A stretch of DNA of 64,000 nucleotides from Isoetes taiwanensis (lineage: Eukaryota; Streptophyta; Lycopodiopsida; Isoetales; Isoetaceae). The stretch spans positions 6,784,445 through 6,848,444 of the forward strand of contig JAJEKV010000008.1 of NCBI GenBank assembly GCA_021234155.1. Direction: 5' to 3'. How positions within the stretch are numbered: the stretch's first letter is position 1; each line of letters starts with the position of its first letter. The notes under the pieces are model-generated. The model was given only the letters and a program-made list of their open reading frames with translations. It searched no databases and was not told where the DNA came from. Made by a program: the position numbers and the translations under genes. Below are positions 1 through 11,390 of this stretch, one piece after another.

Positions 1-63
1 TTGTCTGACAGTCCACTCATGAAGTGAATACTATTGCAGTGATTAGTATGTCAAACCTTGCAG

Positions 64-843
64 GACCAGGGAGATTGTACAAACACTGGGGTACGGCATT
101 TTCAGAACTGGTACAAACCAATGTTCTTGAAAGAGCTGCGGAAATTGTGGAATAAAGATAAGCTTGACCTACCATGGAATCGTGGTGATTATGCAGAATG
201 CAACACTTTACTTATTGATGACAGCCCTTACAAAACATCTGGAAATCCTGTAAGCATTCAAGAAAATTTCAAATACCACATCTAAAACAATCAGTCCAGT
301 GGGGTAAAGATGTTGTTGTCATGCCCAGATGTTCTCCTCGATATCACCGTTGCCTTACACAGCATCTGATGAGCAGGACAATTACCTTGGTAATTTTATA
401 TTGTTCATTCTATTCTAGAGCTAGTTTGATATTCCATCTGATGCAGTACTTGTATTGCTTTCCTAGTTCGTGTAATGAAGGTCTATTTGGAAGGTGTCAG
501 AGATGCTGAAAGTGTCCAGCAATATGTAATGTCAAATCCCTTGCCATCAAGTGTCACTGTTGATCCTGGGTGGATTTATCTGAAGCAATTATACAGCCCA
601 GGCTGTATTTATTTGCGTGAGTTTCTACTTTCTCATGTAACGTCACATCAGGACAGATGCAAGCAAGGAACATCCTTAGTTCTGTATAAGGGCTCAGCTG
701 GTGCTAAGTTGTTGCTGAATGAGGATAAAGAAATTGCAGAAGCGTCTTTAATTGTTTATGAAGGTTCAGCTGATGGCACATTTTCACAGAATACTCAAGA
801 TGCCATATTATCGCAATGCACGCAGGTGGCCACAATTGATTGA
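64..843 (+). pseudogene. FCP1/NLI-type phosphatase, 3' exons (partial gene or fragment)
   Basis: Three exons read as the C-terminal half of an FCP1-homology (HAD-superfamily, CTD-phosphatase-like) domain. Exon 64-249 follows a TTGCAG acceptor and encodes KPMFLKELRKLW and the motif NTLLIDDSPYK, the acidic DDSP element of the family; it ends at a GTAAGC donor. Exon 329-389 encodes a stretch like the usual IFP-PY-D--L segment (MFSSISPLPYTASDEQDNYL). The exon from 467 encodes MKVYLEGVRDAESVQQYV, matching the family's terminal YLEGL-A--VQ-YV. The frame stays open to a stop at 841-843, but a GTGAGT donor near 617 may end the exon earlier. Phases 0 and 1 join consistently. The DxDx(T/V) catalytic motif would lie left of the window, so activity cannot be judged. 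It may be the true end of a gene entering from the left, or a captured fragment like the xylose isomerase piece beside it. Confidence 0.72.
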
Positions 844-1008
844 GGCATTGAACAGGTGATTCTTTCTTTTAGTGACAGAAGCATTTTAAAGAGGTTATGG
901 TCGGACAGAACACAGTTACTGCACTTGATAGGCTTATAGTAGTTTTTGTTGATTATTATTGCATACTGGTTGGCCACAATTGAGGCATTTAAACACGTGA
1001 TTCTCTGT
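827..1008. repeat. Short imperfect direct repeat
   Basis: A stretch of about 40 bases starting TGGCCACAATTGA and running through GAGGCATT and GTGATTCT occurs at 827-870 and again at 971-1008. The second copy lacks four bases and has substitutions. Its function is unknown. Confidence 0.6.
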
Positions 1009-1794
1009 TTAGTACAAAGTGCATGTATTCTGTTTTGTGCAACCTTAATGGATCTTTCATTTCTTGCTGGTATTGAGACTAATTAAAACATATAGGATTT
1101 TCACAGTGAGGCTTAAAAGTTAAGGCTTAAAAGTTAAGACAAAGGATGGCAAGCATTAAAATTTCAGAGACAACTAAAGTTGCATAATTGTGTCAGATCT
1201 GCAAGCATGTCCTTAAACCATGCAAAAAGAAATATGAAACAAATAACGTAGGAATAATCTAGGCCCCAGTCCTTTTGGCCAATTGTGACATCAATTTGCA
1301 CGTTTTTGGGTTGCCCGTAGGGGGCAACCCTCTTGTTGGAGGGTGGAGTGACGGTTCGAAGGCTTGGATTTGTTTTGAGGATAATATACCCCGGAATATT
1401 CTATGCAAGCCGTTGCGATCGGTTGGGCTTTTTTAGGGTTTTAGTGACGGCCAGTGACAGTTAGATGTGCGCGACGGCAGGAATTGTTCGAGTCTAGGGC
1501 AGTGGCACGAATGCTTCCTTTTCTTTCGTTCCGGCCGATCCATGGCAGCGGAAGCAGAATTGCAGGTGCATTTGCAACTGTTTAGCATGTTGGTTCCTCA
1601 ACTCTTGTTATGCTTCGGATTATGAAAGCTTGTAGGTTTCAATGGAGATGCGAAAGTTAAACTATATTGTAACGCCATGGACATGAATCCCTGCAACTTT
1701 CCCATGCAATGCTCACACATGCAATGCTCACACAGATGTTATTTCTTGGAATGTATGCCCAGGGTGTAATGGACATGAAATCGTGGATTTGCAG
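844..1794. other. Non-coding stretch with a perfect 8-bp hairpin
   Basis: No supported exon. At 1308-1330 an 8-bp inverted repeat (GGGTTGCC / GGCAACCC, 7-base loop) starts a GC-richer patch running to about 1,600. At 1541-1566 an ATG in good context opens an 8-codon reading frame ending at a CAG/GTGCAT donor-like site. This could be a first exon of something, but nothing downstream in frame supports it. No upstream xylose isomerase exons were found here. Confidence 0.4.
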
Positions 1795-3313
1795 GGAATT
1801 TTAAGCTTAACATTGAATGCAATCATGCAACCTTATCTGGGCACAGGTGTGTCATCATAGAAGATACTTATTTTAGGTATTATTAGAATCGAGGGATTTA
1901 TGATTATATGAAATACTACAGCTACTACCGCGAACTTGAACTTGCTCGGATCAATGGGATGCTGGGTAATATTGATGCTAATACTAGCGATCCGCAAACA
2001 GGTCAGTGAATACCTGCATATTTTGAATCTTCAACTGTTTGAAATAATGCTGTTCATGGTTGTTTATTATACGCAGGATGGGATACAGACCAGTTTTTGA
2101 CTGATGTTAGTGAAGCTACACTTGTCATGTACTCAGTTATAAAAAATGTACGGAAGTTTTTTGAAGGAGGGTTTCCATTAGTTTAGAGAAGTAGTTCATA
2201 ATTACACAACTTATTTATGCACTGTTTGCCTTTTTCACAGAATGGGCTCGCTTTGGGCGGCTTCAATTTTGATGCAAAGCTGTGAGTACTATATTGCAGC
2301 ATCTGGTCTTCATCTGACATTGGAATGCAAAAGTAGCAGATTAGAGCACATTGGGAACGCTGTAAATATGCTGTACACATACACACACGCAAATGGAAAA
2401 TACCATCATAAGACAATGTTGTTTAGAATCTCTTGCTCCCTTACCTTTTCCAACTAGCTCCATTAGTGCATTTGCATATCTATACGTAAAAGATGTTCAT
2501 TGGTGGTCTAAGACGCACTTAAGGTCATTACTCTGGATAATGCAAGTTTTGGGGTCTAGCACAAGTAGCTTTTGGCTGCATATTTGCAATGTTGGATGTC
2601 AGGGACTTGTAAATCTAGATGAAGATGGAGGGAAAAAAGGAAACTTGAGAACTGAGGCATTTCTGTACGTTTTATGAGCACACTTTTAAGTGAAATTTGT
2701 TTTCATAATCTCTGTAGTCAAGGACCTTCATGCAACTCAGTCTCTTTGATACAGTCTGCAGTTTTTTACATCTATTGCACCAGATTAAGCAACATGTTAC
2801 TTCTCAGGAGAAGAGAAGCACAGATGTTGAAGATTTGTTTATTGTGCACATATCAGGAATGGACACTTTAGCTCGTGGTCTGCGTAATGCAGCAAAGCTA
2901 GTGCAAGCAAGTTTTGTTTTAAAGGAAAATTGGAAGCATTGCTATCTAAGAGTTTTACTTTTTGACGCCAGGATGGAGTTCTTGAAAAACTTGTGAAGGA
3001 ACGCTATTCTAGTTTTGACACACCGTTTGGAGTTTCTATTGAGGTACAGACAAGGTTTCCACTTTGCATATTCCATTCCGTTTAAATAGATTCCTATACG
3101 AGTTTGTATGCAGGCTGGAGAGCTAGGATTTGAAGATTTGGAAAAAAAGCATTTGAATGGGGAGAGCCCCGAATCTCATCAGGAAGACAGGTACTGCAGA
3201 AAATTAGACTTCATTTTGTAACCTTCTATATACTTTAGAACTCATTCTTGGTTTCTTACAAACTATGCATGTATCAGGAATTAGCAGAGATAATCTTCCA
3301 GTCTGCTATCTAG
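1795..3313 (+). pseudogene. Xylose isomerase, 5'-truncated gene copy with introns
   Basis: Eight exons with GT-AG borders encode the C-terminal half of plant xylose isomerase (D-xylose to D-xylulose). They lie at 1795-1846, 1922-2001, 2077-2147, 2241-2281, 2808-2900, 2972-3043, 3114-3190 and 3278-3313 (stop TAG). Recognisable residues include FKLNIECNHATLSGH (metal-binding Glu and His region), ARINGMLGNIDAN, WDTDQFLTDVSEATLVM, GGFNFDAKL, STDVEDLFIVHISGMDTLARG and the terminal ELAEIIFQSA. Introns are kept, so this is a DNA-level copy and not a retrocopy. The N-terminal exons are absent between 844 and 1794. Two one-base losses break the frame: one at the start of the fifth exon (expected RREST) and one in the A-run before the expected AFEWGEP in the seventh. 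CHHELE has become YYRELE. Probably a decayed fragment; sequencing error in the A-run is possible. Confidence 0.85.
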
Positions 3314-3539
3314 AGAGAATGGACAAGAATATATTAGTGAAATGTTAAAGCATTACCTTTTGGTTTTGCAACATGAGTATTTGCTTCAGCGTTAAAAGGG
3401 AGCATATTTATGAAAATAAGATCCTTTCCATGAATTTGGAGGGTCACAATAGATTAACATTAAATTAATATTAATATCAAGTTCTATTCTAATTGGTTGG
3501 GAAGAAACAATGACAAGATTGTGGTCCCATTAATAAGAA
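3314..3539. other. Spacer, nothing recognised
   Basis: AT-rich sequence between the xylose isomerase stop and the first LINE remnant. No coding or structural signal was seen. Confidence 0.5.
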
Positions 3540-5330
3540 GAATATTTTAAACAAGGTGCTTTCACATTGTGGGTTGCCCGCCAGTCTAAAGGGATTGATG
3601 CCAGACTACATAAAAAGAATTCAAATGTTCTTTTCAAGCCTGCTTTCGAACATGCTTCAAGATATTCACCATCTTTTCCTCTCTTGGGCAATTTGAATCC
3701 ATTGCACCATCTGGGGCTCCCTATGGATCTCAAGGAAGCGCTTGCATGTCAGACTGCATCTGAGTCGCACAGCCGCATGCAACCGGAAGGACAGTCATTT
3801 GCCAGGAGCATTGGAGTTAGGCAAGGTTGTCCTCTCTCACCCACACTCTTTGGACTTTACATTGACCAGTTGGAAGCCTGGCTTGCTGCCAATGGGGGGC
3901 GGTATCTGACTCACACACGGGTCATCCGGCAGACTCATCTATGCGGATGATGTGGACCTCTTGGCCCATACACCGGGAGGCGTCGGCAGCACACCTAGAT
4001 GCCCCTGGACACATTCTCGCCAAGCGGCGGACATGCGTGTCAACCCGGCCAAGACTAAGGTGGTCCTCATATCCTCCTCCACGTCATCCGGCACCTCCCC
4101 AGCTCACTTATCGGGGCGGATGGTAGAGGTTACACCCGGCTACAAGTACACGGGGGTGGAATTTCCGTCCCTCAATGTATTGGGATGCATCCATTAAGCC
4201 TTCGGGGTGGACCGAGGTTGGAAGGCGCCATGACGCAATGCAAAACAATAGTCCTGAGGTCGAGTCCGTCGACCGGGGCCACCAAATACACATTTGTTCC
4301 CGCAACCGTGGTGGAGCGATTCTTCATGGGGTCGAGGTGTGGGGCCCGGTGGTGTCTTTGGCGACTTGGAACAACTTAGAGCAGGTCCGAAGGCATTTTT
4401 TGGCGGGCACTTGGGGTCAAGCCCTCGCCCCATATCGGATCTTGTTGCAGAGATGATTCATGCCCCTACAAAGATGCCCTCGATAGACACATTGTTTATT
4501 TCGAAAAGTGGCCAGCATGGGCGACACTCGGCCCCGCGACTTGGCTTACGGCCAGGGCGATGAGCCCGCAACGGTTCGTGGCTTGTTGGAAGGACAAGAG
4601 AGCCCGTGGCTAGCTATTTGGAACGTAGACGCATATAGGTGCGTCCAGGTGCACACACGCGCCCGAACGGATAGGGCCGAGGGGGTACTTGGACTCTTGT
4701 TTCTGGGGGAAGCTCACGGGACCACCATGCTCGGAATGTAAAGGTGGCACACTACAAACAACACATAAACCCCACCCTCGTTCGAGGCCCACAGGCTCTA
4801 CCTCGCGTTCTCGGTTGTCCATGAAGAAGCGGGGATCATCAGCGGCCCATTCGAGCAGGGGCCCACCATCTTCGGCTTGAGACGGGTCGGTGGGTTGGAG
4901 AGCCGCGCCAGGACAGGCTTTGTCAATGTTGCCCGCTGGGGGTTGTTGAGGATGAAAGCCATGCCTTCTAGAGCTGTCCAGCCTATAGTCAGATTCAGGC
5001 TCGCTATATTCTCTTGGTGCGACACAGTGCCCCTACCGACGAAGCTACTCAAGACAGCCGGGCCGATCCCTTGGCTCCTACCTCCGGAGGTTTTGGATCT
5101 CTTGGGACTCACCCCTCGCCCTGGCTTCTACGAAGTGCCGGAATTCATGTGTTCAGATATTTGTAATAAATTGGCCAGCTTGTTGTTTGCGGCGGTTTTT
5201 CCCTCCTAAGGGGGGGTTTTTTAATCTGGGTAGCAACGGGCTTGCTGCACCCGTGTAATTTGGGTCCCATAGGCCGATTGGCCTCCGCGGACGATAAAAG
5301 AACCTTCCTTCCTTCCAATTGCTCAAAACA
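3540..5330 (+). mobile_element. LINE family R, decayed 3' part (reverse transcriptase to 3' end)
   Basis: Remnant of a non-LTR retrotransposon ORF2 broken into several frames. The frame at 3567-3950 holds reverse-transcriptase motif B (GVRQGCPLSPTLFGLYIDQL). A different frame from about 3,935 reads LIYADDVDLLA, the catalytic YADD, so a frameshift lies between them. MRVNPAKTKVVL follows. The frame at 4175-4456 carries GVEVWGPVVSLATWNNLEQV, found again in the copy at 42.2 kb. The 3' end after about 5,190 shares GGTCCCATAGGCCGATTGGC and GGACGATAAAA with that copy, then ends in a CCTTCCTTCC tract instead of poly-A. GC content is higher than in the flanks, typical of a different lineage from the LINEs at 7-36 kb. 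Not functional. Confidence 0.8.
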
Positions 5331-7392
5331 ATTCGTACAACAAACTTCATCAAATCTTCCATGCCCATTGTGTTTTTTGTCTCTTTCGCAGTAGGCATCC
5401 GCTTCTCTTCATTTTTCAACCTTAAAAGATATAGTTAGATAATCATTCATCCACTTCCAGATTGCATTAACGCACCACATACCATTTCAATAATTGTCTT
5501 TGATCCATTATTTGCTCATCTCCATCCAACTATAGTGTAATAAACATGGTGATGCGGCACAATGGGTTGCCTTTATCGTGTCTTAATGAATGTTTTTTCC
5601 ATTGTGGTGTACTCTCCTGCCAAAAACACATTCAATTACCCCTCAAGGCCCATATCTCACTGCACTCCTCTTACAATTCAATTTTCATTTCTATTTCTTT
5701 CAATTTTGGCATGCACGCCAACAAACGAATCAGAAGAGACGTTAACCAACAACCGTATCTGGAAACAATGATAAACTATTGAGCAACATCATGGCCATGA
5801 ATATTTTTACACAAAAGAGTGTAGCTGCTATTTAAAGTGACCAAACATCCAAACAACATCACTTACTAAGTATATCCCTAATTTTAATTCCAGATGCTCC
5901 CAGAACCTTTGTAACCATATTATCAATAGAAAAGAAAAGAAACACTAAATAAATGAAACCTCCACAATCTATAGAAATGTGTCCTTTGAACAAATCATCC
6001 CTCTCAGTTTTAAAAGCCTCATTGCAAACAACAAATCACCCCTCAACAACGATTACATAAACACTTTCGTATTGTACGATACGTGAATGAAGATGTTAAA
6101 ATAAAAAAAACTTTTGAACCTAGGCTAACAATACACGAAAGTTATTGCTAATTCCAAAGCTCTCCGAATAAATCTGCTATTAACATCCAATCCCATAGGT
6201 TTATGGCATACTTTTTACACACAATATTATTCGCCACAAGAACGTCCAGAGTAATTGCGCACGCATCAATGGCTCCTACAAAGGGCAACCCATTGATGTG
6301 TTAGCATCTTGTTTAAATTGCTATATGTAGCTAGATTGAGAGCCAATGCTCAGTTTTTTGCTCGGGAAGTGGTTCTGAAAGCAAGAAGAAGATAGTTGCA
6401 TGGGATTAATACTCGAACCATTCAGATGTTTATGGAACCTTGAAAAAGATTGAGCATGTATTATTGCTAGAGCGTGTATTATCTTTTGTAGGCCCTACGA
6501 TTGTGGCCCATAGATCCTATGCGCCCATCCCAAGTCAATTTGGGGTCAAATCAACCCCTGTTGATCCGCTTTTAAAGGGCGTGCCTACAGACCAGGCACC
6601 ATTGGTTAGTATCGTATACAAAGATTATGGTACGTATACAACACGACGCCACACCAATACAACACCGAATTGTAGACCTCCAGCATAACAGCAGCGTCCC
6701 AATGTGACATGAGCCTGGGGAATCGAACCCCAATTCGAATCCAATGCCACAACTCACCTGTTCATGCTACATTTCCTCACAATTATAATAAGCCTATGCA
6801 TAGGGACGATTAAACACGTGCCACTTACTGCCACTCCAAGTTGCAACGTTCAATGGCATGCATCCGATGATCATAACTACCTTGCTATTATGCCTATAAA
6901 AAGTTTAGTTATGATCTACAGAAATAATTTGAGAATTCCATTTCTTGTGTTATCCCACTAAAATAATTTCATATGCTTCCATTGCTTCTAATGCATAAGT
7001 TGGCAATTGAGTTATAGTAAGTTTGGCTGATCTATACTAAGTTCATGCCTGCAAAAATGTTCACGTGTTTTTTCATAGTCAAGTCTACAAATAAACGTTA
7101 AGTACAACACTTTAAGCTAATGCGCAAGAAGTCGAGTGGATAACCATCGCAGTGTGGTTTGCGCACATGGTTCTTTTGAATGGGAGTTATTTTACGTAAC
7201 TCCTCCAAGTGCCCTCCCCCAAGTAAAAATTGCTTCTCTTATTTTGTTGTAAAATATAAGTCATAATTTGTCCCGTTATCATTTGATCATTAACAGGCAA
7301 TTCTAGACACTTCCAGGTAGAAACACACATCTTATTCTTGTTTTGGCAACCCAAAACTCAATAATTAGATCGTAATCTATGTCTCCTTTTTT
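5331..7392. other. Intergenic, AT-rich, no supported gene
   Basis: The open frames here are short and lack family motifs. On the minus strand at about 6,712-6,757 there is a GGTTCGATTCCCC box similar to a pol III B box. No matching A box or acceptor stem was found, so neither a tRNA nor a SINE is called. Confidence 0.45.
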
Positions 7393-8623
7393 ATGAATGA
7401 TTACGGGAATACCAGTTTGTATGAAGAGGAAAATAGACTCAAGATTGAAATTAAACACGTTGAAGAATATCAAGCTAGAGGGATGGCTCTCAGAGCCAAG
7501 ATTACTTATGCAAAAGAGTTAGATAATTCTTCTTCTGTCTTTTTCTTTAAAAAGGACAAATCAAGGCTACTCAATAATGCTATTACTCAAGTTAAGGATG
7601 ATTTAGGGAATATTATTCTTGATGACCAATCTGTCAGAGATCACTTTTATAGTAAATATAAAAACCTATTTAAAGAAGATTTGTATCAAAACCAAACGAT
7701 CGATGCTCAATTTCAGATCTTTAGCTCTATCAGGTATTCTCAAACTATGTCCTTAGATGTCCTGGGGAGAATGTTATTTTTAAGGCCATTGTGAAGATGA
7801 AACATGGCAAGATTCCTAGCCCTGATGGATTTCCCCCAAAATTCTTTGTAGAATTTTGGGATATCTTCAAATATGACCTAACTATATTTTTTAGATGATA
7901 CTGGTTCTCTATAGATCTACATCCAGCCTACACTTCAAGCATGTTTCTCTCATTCCCAAGGAGTCAAATCCTATGGTCTTCAGTGAATGGATGCCAATCT
8001 CTCTGACCAATACCACTTACAAGATAGTGGTTAAGATTATTACAGAGAGAATAAAATCTCATTTGCAAGATACTATCTCAAGTTGCCAGTCTGCATTCTT
8101 GTCCAAGAGATTTATCTTAGATAATTTTGTGGCTGCTAATGAAGCTCTTCATTGAAACAAATTGTCCAAACAAAATTGTATTCTGCTTAAGTTCAGTGTA
8201 TGACTGCATTAATTGGAACTTTTTAGAGCATACCATGGATTGTGTCGGCATTCATTTTAATCTAATTCAGAGAATTATGGGCTTAAACAACAATGCCTAT
8301 TCTGCCTTGATTATTAACGTGTCTCCTACTAAGTTCTTCCCCATTCAAAAAGGAGTTAGACAAAGCTGTCCTCTGGCTCCCTATCTTTTTCTCAATGTGG
8401 CTGAAATTCTTGCTAGACTCATATTTTGCCCGCAAGCTTCTAGTAAGATCATTGGCCTGAATATACAGTATGCTGATGATACCTTCATTATGCTCAAGGC
8501 AAAAAATGAGGTCATAGAGAATTTCTTTGAGTGTATCCATCTTTTTGTTATTGCCTCATGGGTTTTTCTTAACACGGAAAAGAGTTCTATTCTTCGGGAT
8601 GATCCAGATTCTATAGTGAATAT

Positions 8624-8628
8624 CAAAG
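8624..8628. repeat. Target-site duplication of the solo LTR, left copy
   Basis: CAAAG, identical to 10360-10364 on the other side of the solo LTR. Five bases is the usual length for LTR element integration. Confidence 0.8.
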
Positions 8629-10359
8629 TGTTATGCCTAAATAAATTAACAGACCATTGTTGGATATTTGGCATGTATGCTAATGTTTGGCATAATAGAA
8701 TGTTCTATGGGTTTGTGCCGTAGACGTGTTATGGTCGCATGTATTCTCTAGCCTAAGTGAATGGTGCACCTTCATAGATCTTCGGCTAGGGGTAACGGGG
8801 TCCATGCGAATAATAAATGTGGTGGCGACATTGTTTGTATGCATGGGGCCTTGTGGTCGAGATGGTTAGGATGGTTAAATAGCCATTGGGCCATCTAGGG
8901 GCTAGGGGCAAATAGCCCTTAAAGTTATAACATTGTTATAACGATATGCAACAATGGTTTTAAATGGCCATTGTTTAAAAGGCATATAAATGGTTTAAAA
9001 ACCATTAAGGTTTAAAAAGGTGAGCACCCCTTAAATCGGGGATGCCACCTACGATTCCTCCTGCAGCATGGATGGGCTGGTTTGGGTGAGACCTGGGCCA
9101 CCGGATTTTGCTCCCGCTGGATTGCCCAGCTGCTGATATGCTGCCACGTGGGCCCTGCCATGAGGGCAGGAGTTTCCAATAGATGGGCGGAGGAGGAAGC
9201 CGGCCTGTTACGGAAGGAAGGAGGCGGCAGAACAGAACTGGGCGGATTCAAGAAAAGAGAAAAAGGGTGGAGTGACTGGAATTGCAGAGGCGGGCAGCCG
9301 GCTGAGTTGCTGGGAGGTCTGGGTAGACTTTTGAACGGCGATTCAATAATCAGACTTGGTGTTCAGGTGGGTCTCCTGCTCTTGGTGGGAAACATTAAAT
9401 TAACCAGGGTGACTGTGGCAACCCGAAAGTACCTGAACCTAAGTGATAAGCTGGCGTACCTGCTCTCAGATCAGAATACTGGGTAGCTGGGTGAGCTTCC
9501 CGGTTGTTCACTCATAAACCCGGTTGGCCACTCATACACTGATTGCTCTTTTCTATTTATGATGTGTAAGCTTGGTGCTGCTTAGGAAGGCTGCTGGTCA
9601 GCTTTCCGATAGCAGGCCTGTTCTTGCAGCCACAAGCCCTTCTGTGCCATATAGATAATTAGACCTTGTGCACTGGTGAGACAAACACCTAGCATTGGTA
9701 TGGAACGATGTTAAGCGGGAATCGACAGTCCAGTATCACAAGAGCCTAGTTTGAGTATCATCATGATATCTAGCTCTGCAAGAGTAGTTGCAGAGAATGA
9801 AGAAGTGCGGAAGTACTTCTTCAAAGGAGTTTTATGCATTACATCCGCATGGATAAGCGTGGCTTATCTGGTACAGAACTATAGGTGCTAGTGAGGGAAA
9901 ATCTGTCACCGGTATGGGACGGTGTTGAATCTAACCAACAGTCTAGTAACTTAGGTTCTTAAGATGTTTGCAGTTTCTCCCTTCCTTTGGATCCACCAGC
10001 GCGGGGGTTCTAGACGACGTACTGTCTAGATATGGTGGGGTGTGTCTGCTTGGCAGATACTATGGTGCGTGTGGTGGACTCTATATGTGTGTTCTTGCAG
10101 TCCGTCAGTCGTTGCTTCGTGTTGACACTATTGGATAACTCTTGTGCATGTTACTAACACGTGGAAGCTTGTGCAGGCTGTTTGATAGCTGGCGGAGTGT
10201 ACGTGTGCATTTAGTTATCTGGTGTTGTCATCTTGTTATCTGTATACGTGGTGTTCATGTATAATAGCCTCGCGGGAGGCAGTACTTGTTCTGTGTACTC
10301 TGATGGTTTGATGTGAATACAAATCGAAATTTTTGGTACTAAAATTTTGGTTCGTAACA
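8629..10359. mobile_element. Solo LTR (1,731 bp) with 5-bp TSD CAAAG
   Basis: The segment starts TGTTATG and ends GTAACA, the short inverted TGTTA/TAACA ends of a long terminal repeat. It is flanked by CAAAG at 8624-8628 and CAAAG at 10360-10364. It interrupts LINE ORF2: the frame before (NIK) joins the frame after the second CAAAG. No internal domain, primer-binding site or second LTR is present, which fits LTR-LTR recombination. The 134-codon frame at 9082-9486 inside it has no recognisable domain. No related LTR was noticed elsewhere in the window, so the superfamily is unknown. Confidence 0.82.
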
Positions 10360-11390
10360 CAAAGGTATTAAAATTGTTGAGTCAAACTACAGTATCACCC
10401 TTCTCGGTCTTCCTCTTACTATCAATAACTCAGCCAAAGGTGTACGGGATAGCATTGTTAACATAATTAAAAGAAAAAGCAGTGGCGTCAGCAAATCTTT
10501 GTCTAAAAGAAGAACCATTGTGGCTAACTCTATCTTAGTTGTAATCACATCTATTTTTCTTTTGTTCTTATTGCTAACAAGAATTCTTATGAATTAATTG
10601 AGAGATGTGTCAGAGATTTTATCTGGTCTGGTATGCACTGTCTTAATTGGAATGAACTGGCTCATGATAAAGACCAAGGGGGATTGGGATGCAAATTTTT
10701 GTCCAAACAAGATCAACCTCTAGGAGCTAAGTTTATCTGGAAAGCAATTAACAACTATGAACCTCCTGCCATGAGGTTTATAAAATTTTGGTTAAAGAAA
10801 AGTAGACCTTTTAACAGATCTAAGTGTAATCATGTTCTACCTGATTCTGCCTTTCAACCTTTTAAAGCTACTCCGAATACCTCTAGCTTGATGAGAAACT
10901 TATTTAAAGCTTAGAATATAGTGTCACCAACCTTTGATCACATGCCTAACCAACATGACAGTGTTTCCTTCTCTCTATTTTGGTCAACAGCTTTTAGCAA
11001 AAATGGTTTCTCTTATCTTGCTGAGGAACACCCTAAAATTTATAAGAAATGGTAGAATGCAGGCGTTTCTATTCTGTCAGATCTCCAGCTTATATGGGTA
11101 GATGGAGAAGTTGGAATGAAATGCAATGCCTTGGAATTCTTCTCAAACTGATAAGTGTATCTATAACCAAATTATGACATGTCTTGTGGGGACTATTGGA
11201 TGTACTATCAATGACTGTCCGAATTGAACACAGGGAAGCTGCAAGTCATATAGTGTTTCTAAAACCTATAAAGCTATATGTAGTAAAAAATCTGATAAGA
11301 TACCTTTGAAATGGAATATTGCACCTAATGAGTTTGGCAGAATTATAAAAAATTGTTGGAAATACTACTGTCAATCAAAAGTTACTGCCA

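Larger units (their letters stand above)
7393..11390 (+). mobile_element. LINE (L1-like) ORF2, decayed, interrupted by a solo LTR
   Basis: Two blocks, 7393-8628 and 10365-11390, are collinear with ORF2 of the nearly intact LINE at 15-23 kb. Block one covers the linker before the reverse transcriptase, PSPDGFPPKFF, a shifted EWMPISLTNTTYK and QSAFLSKRFILDNF, then motif B (GVRQSCPLAPYLFL) and motif C (YADDTFIML). Block two resumes at GLPLTINNSAKG and continues through GGLGCKFLSKQ, TSSLMRNL and EEHPKIYKKW to the region before the C-terminal zinc finger. Several stops and frameshifts make it dead. The endonuclease domain and the 3' end are missing. Removing the insert at 8629-10359 restores collinearity. 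It ends near 11,390 where ORF1 sequence of another LINE copy begins. Confidence 0.82.

Noticed and set aside
1795-3313. Functional xylose isomerase gene
   Set aside because: The 5' exons are absent and two frameshifts break the reading frame.
6712-6757. tRNA or SINE suggested by a GGTTCGATTCCCC box on the minus strand
   Set aside because: No acceptor stem, anticodon arm or A box at the right distance, and no tail or TSD.
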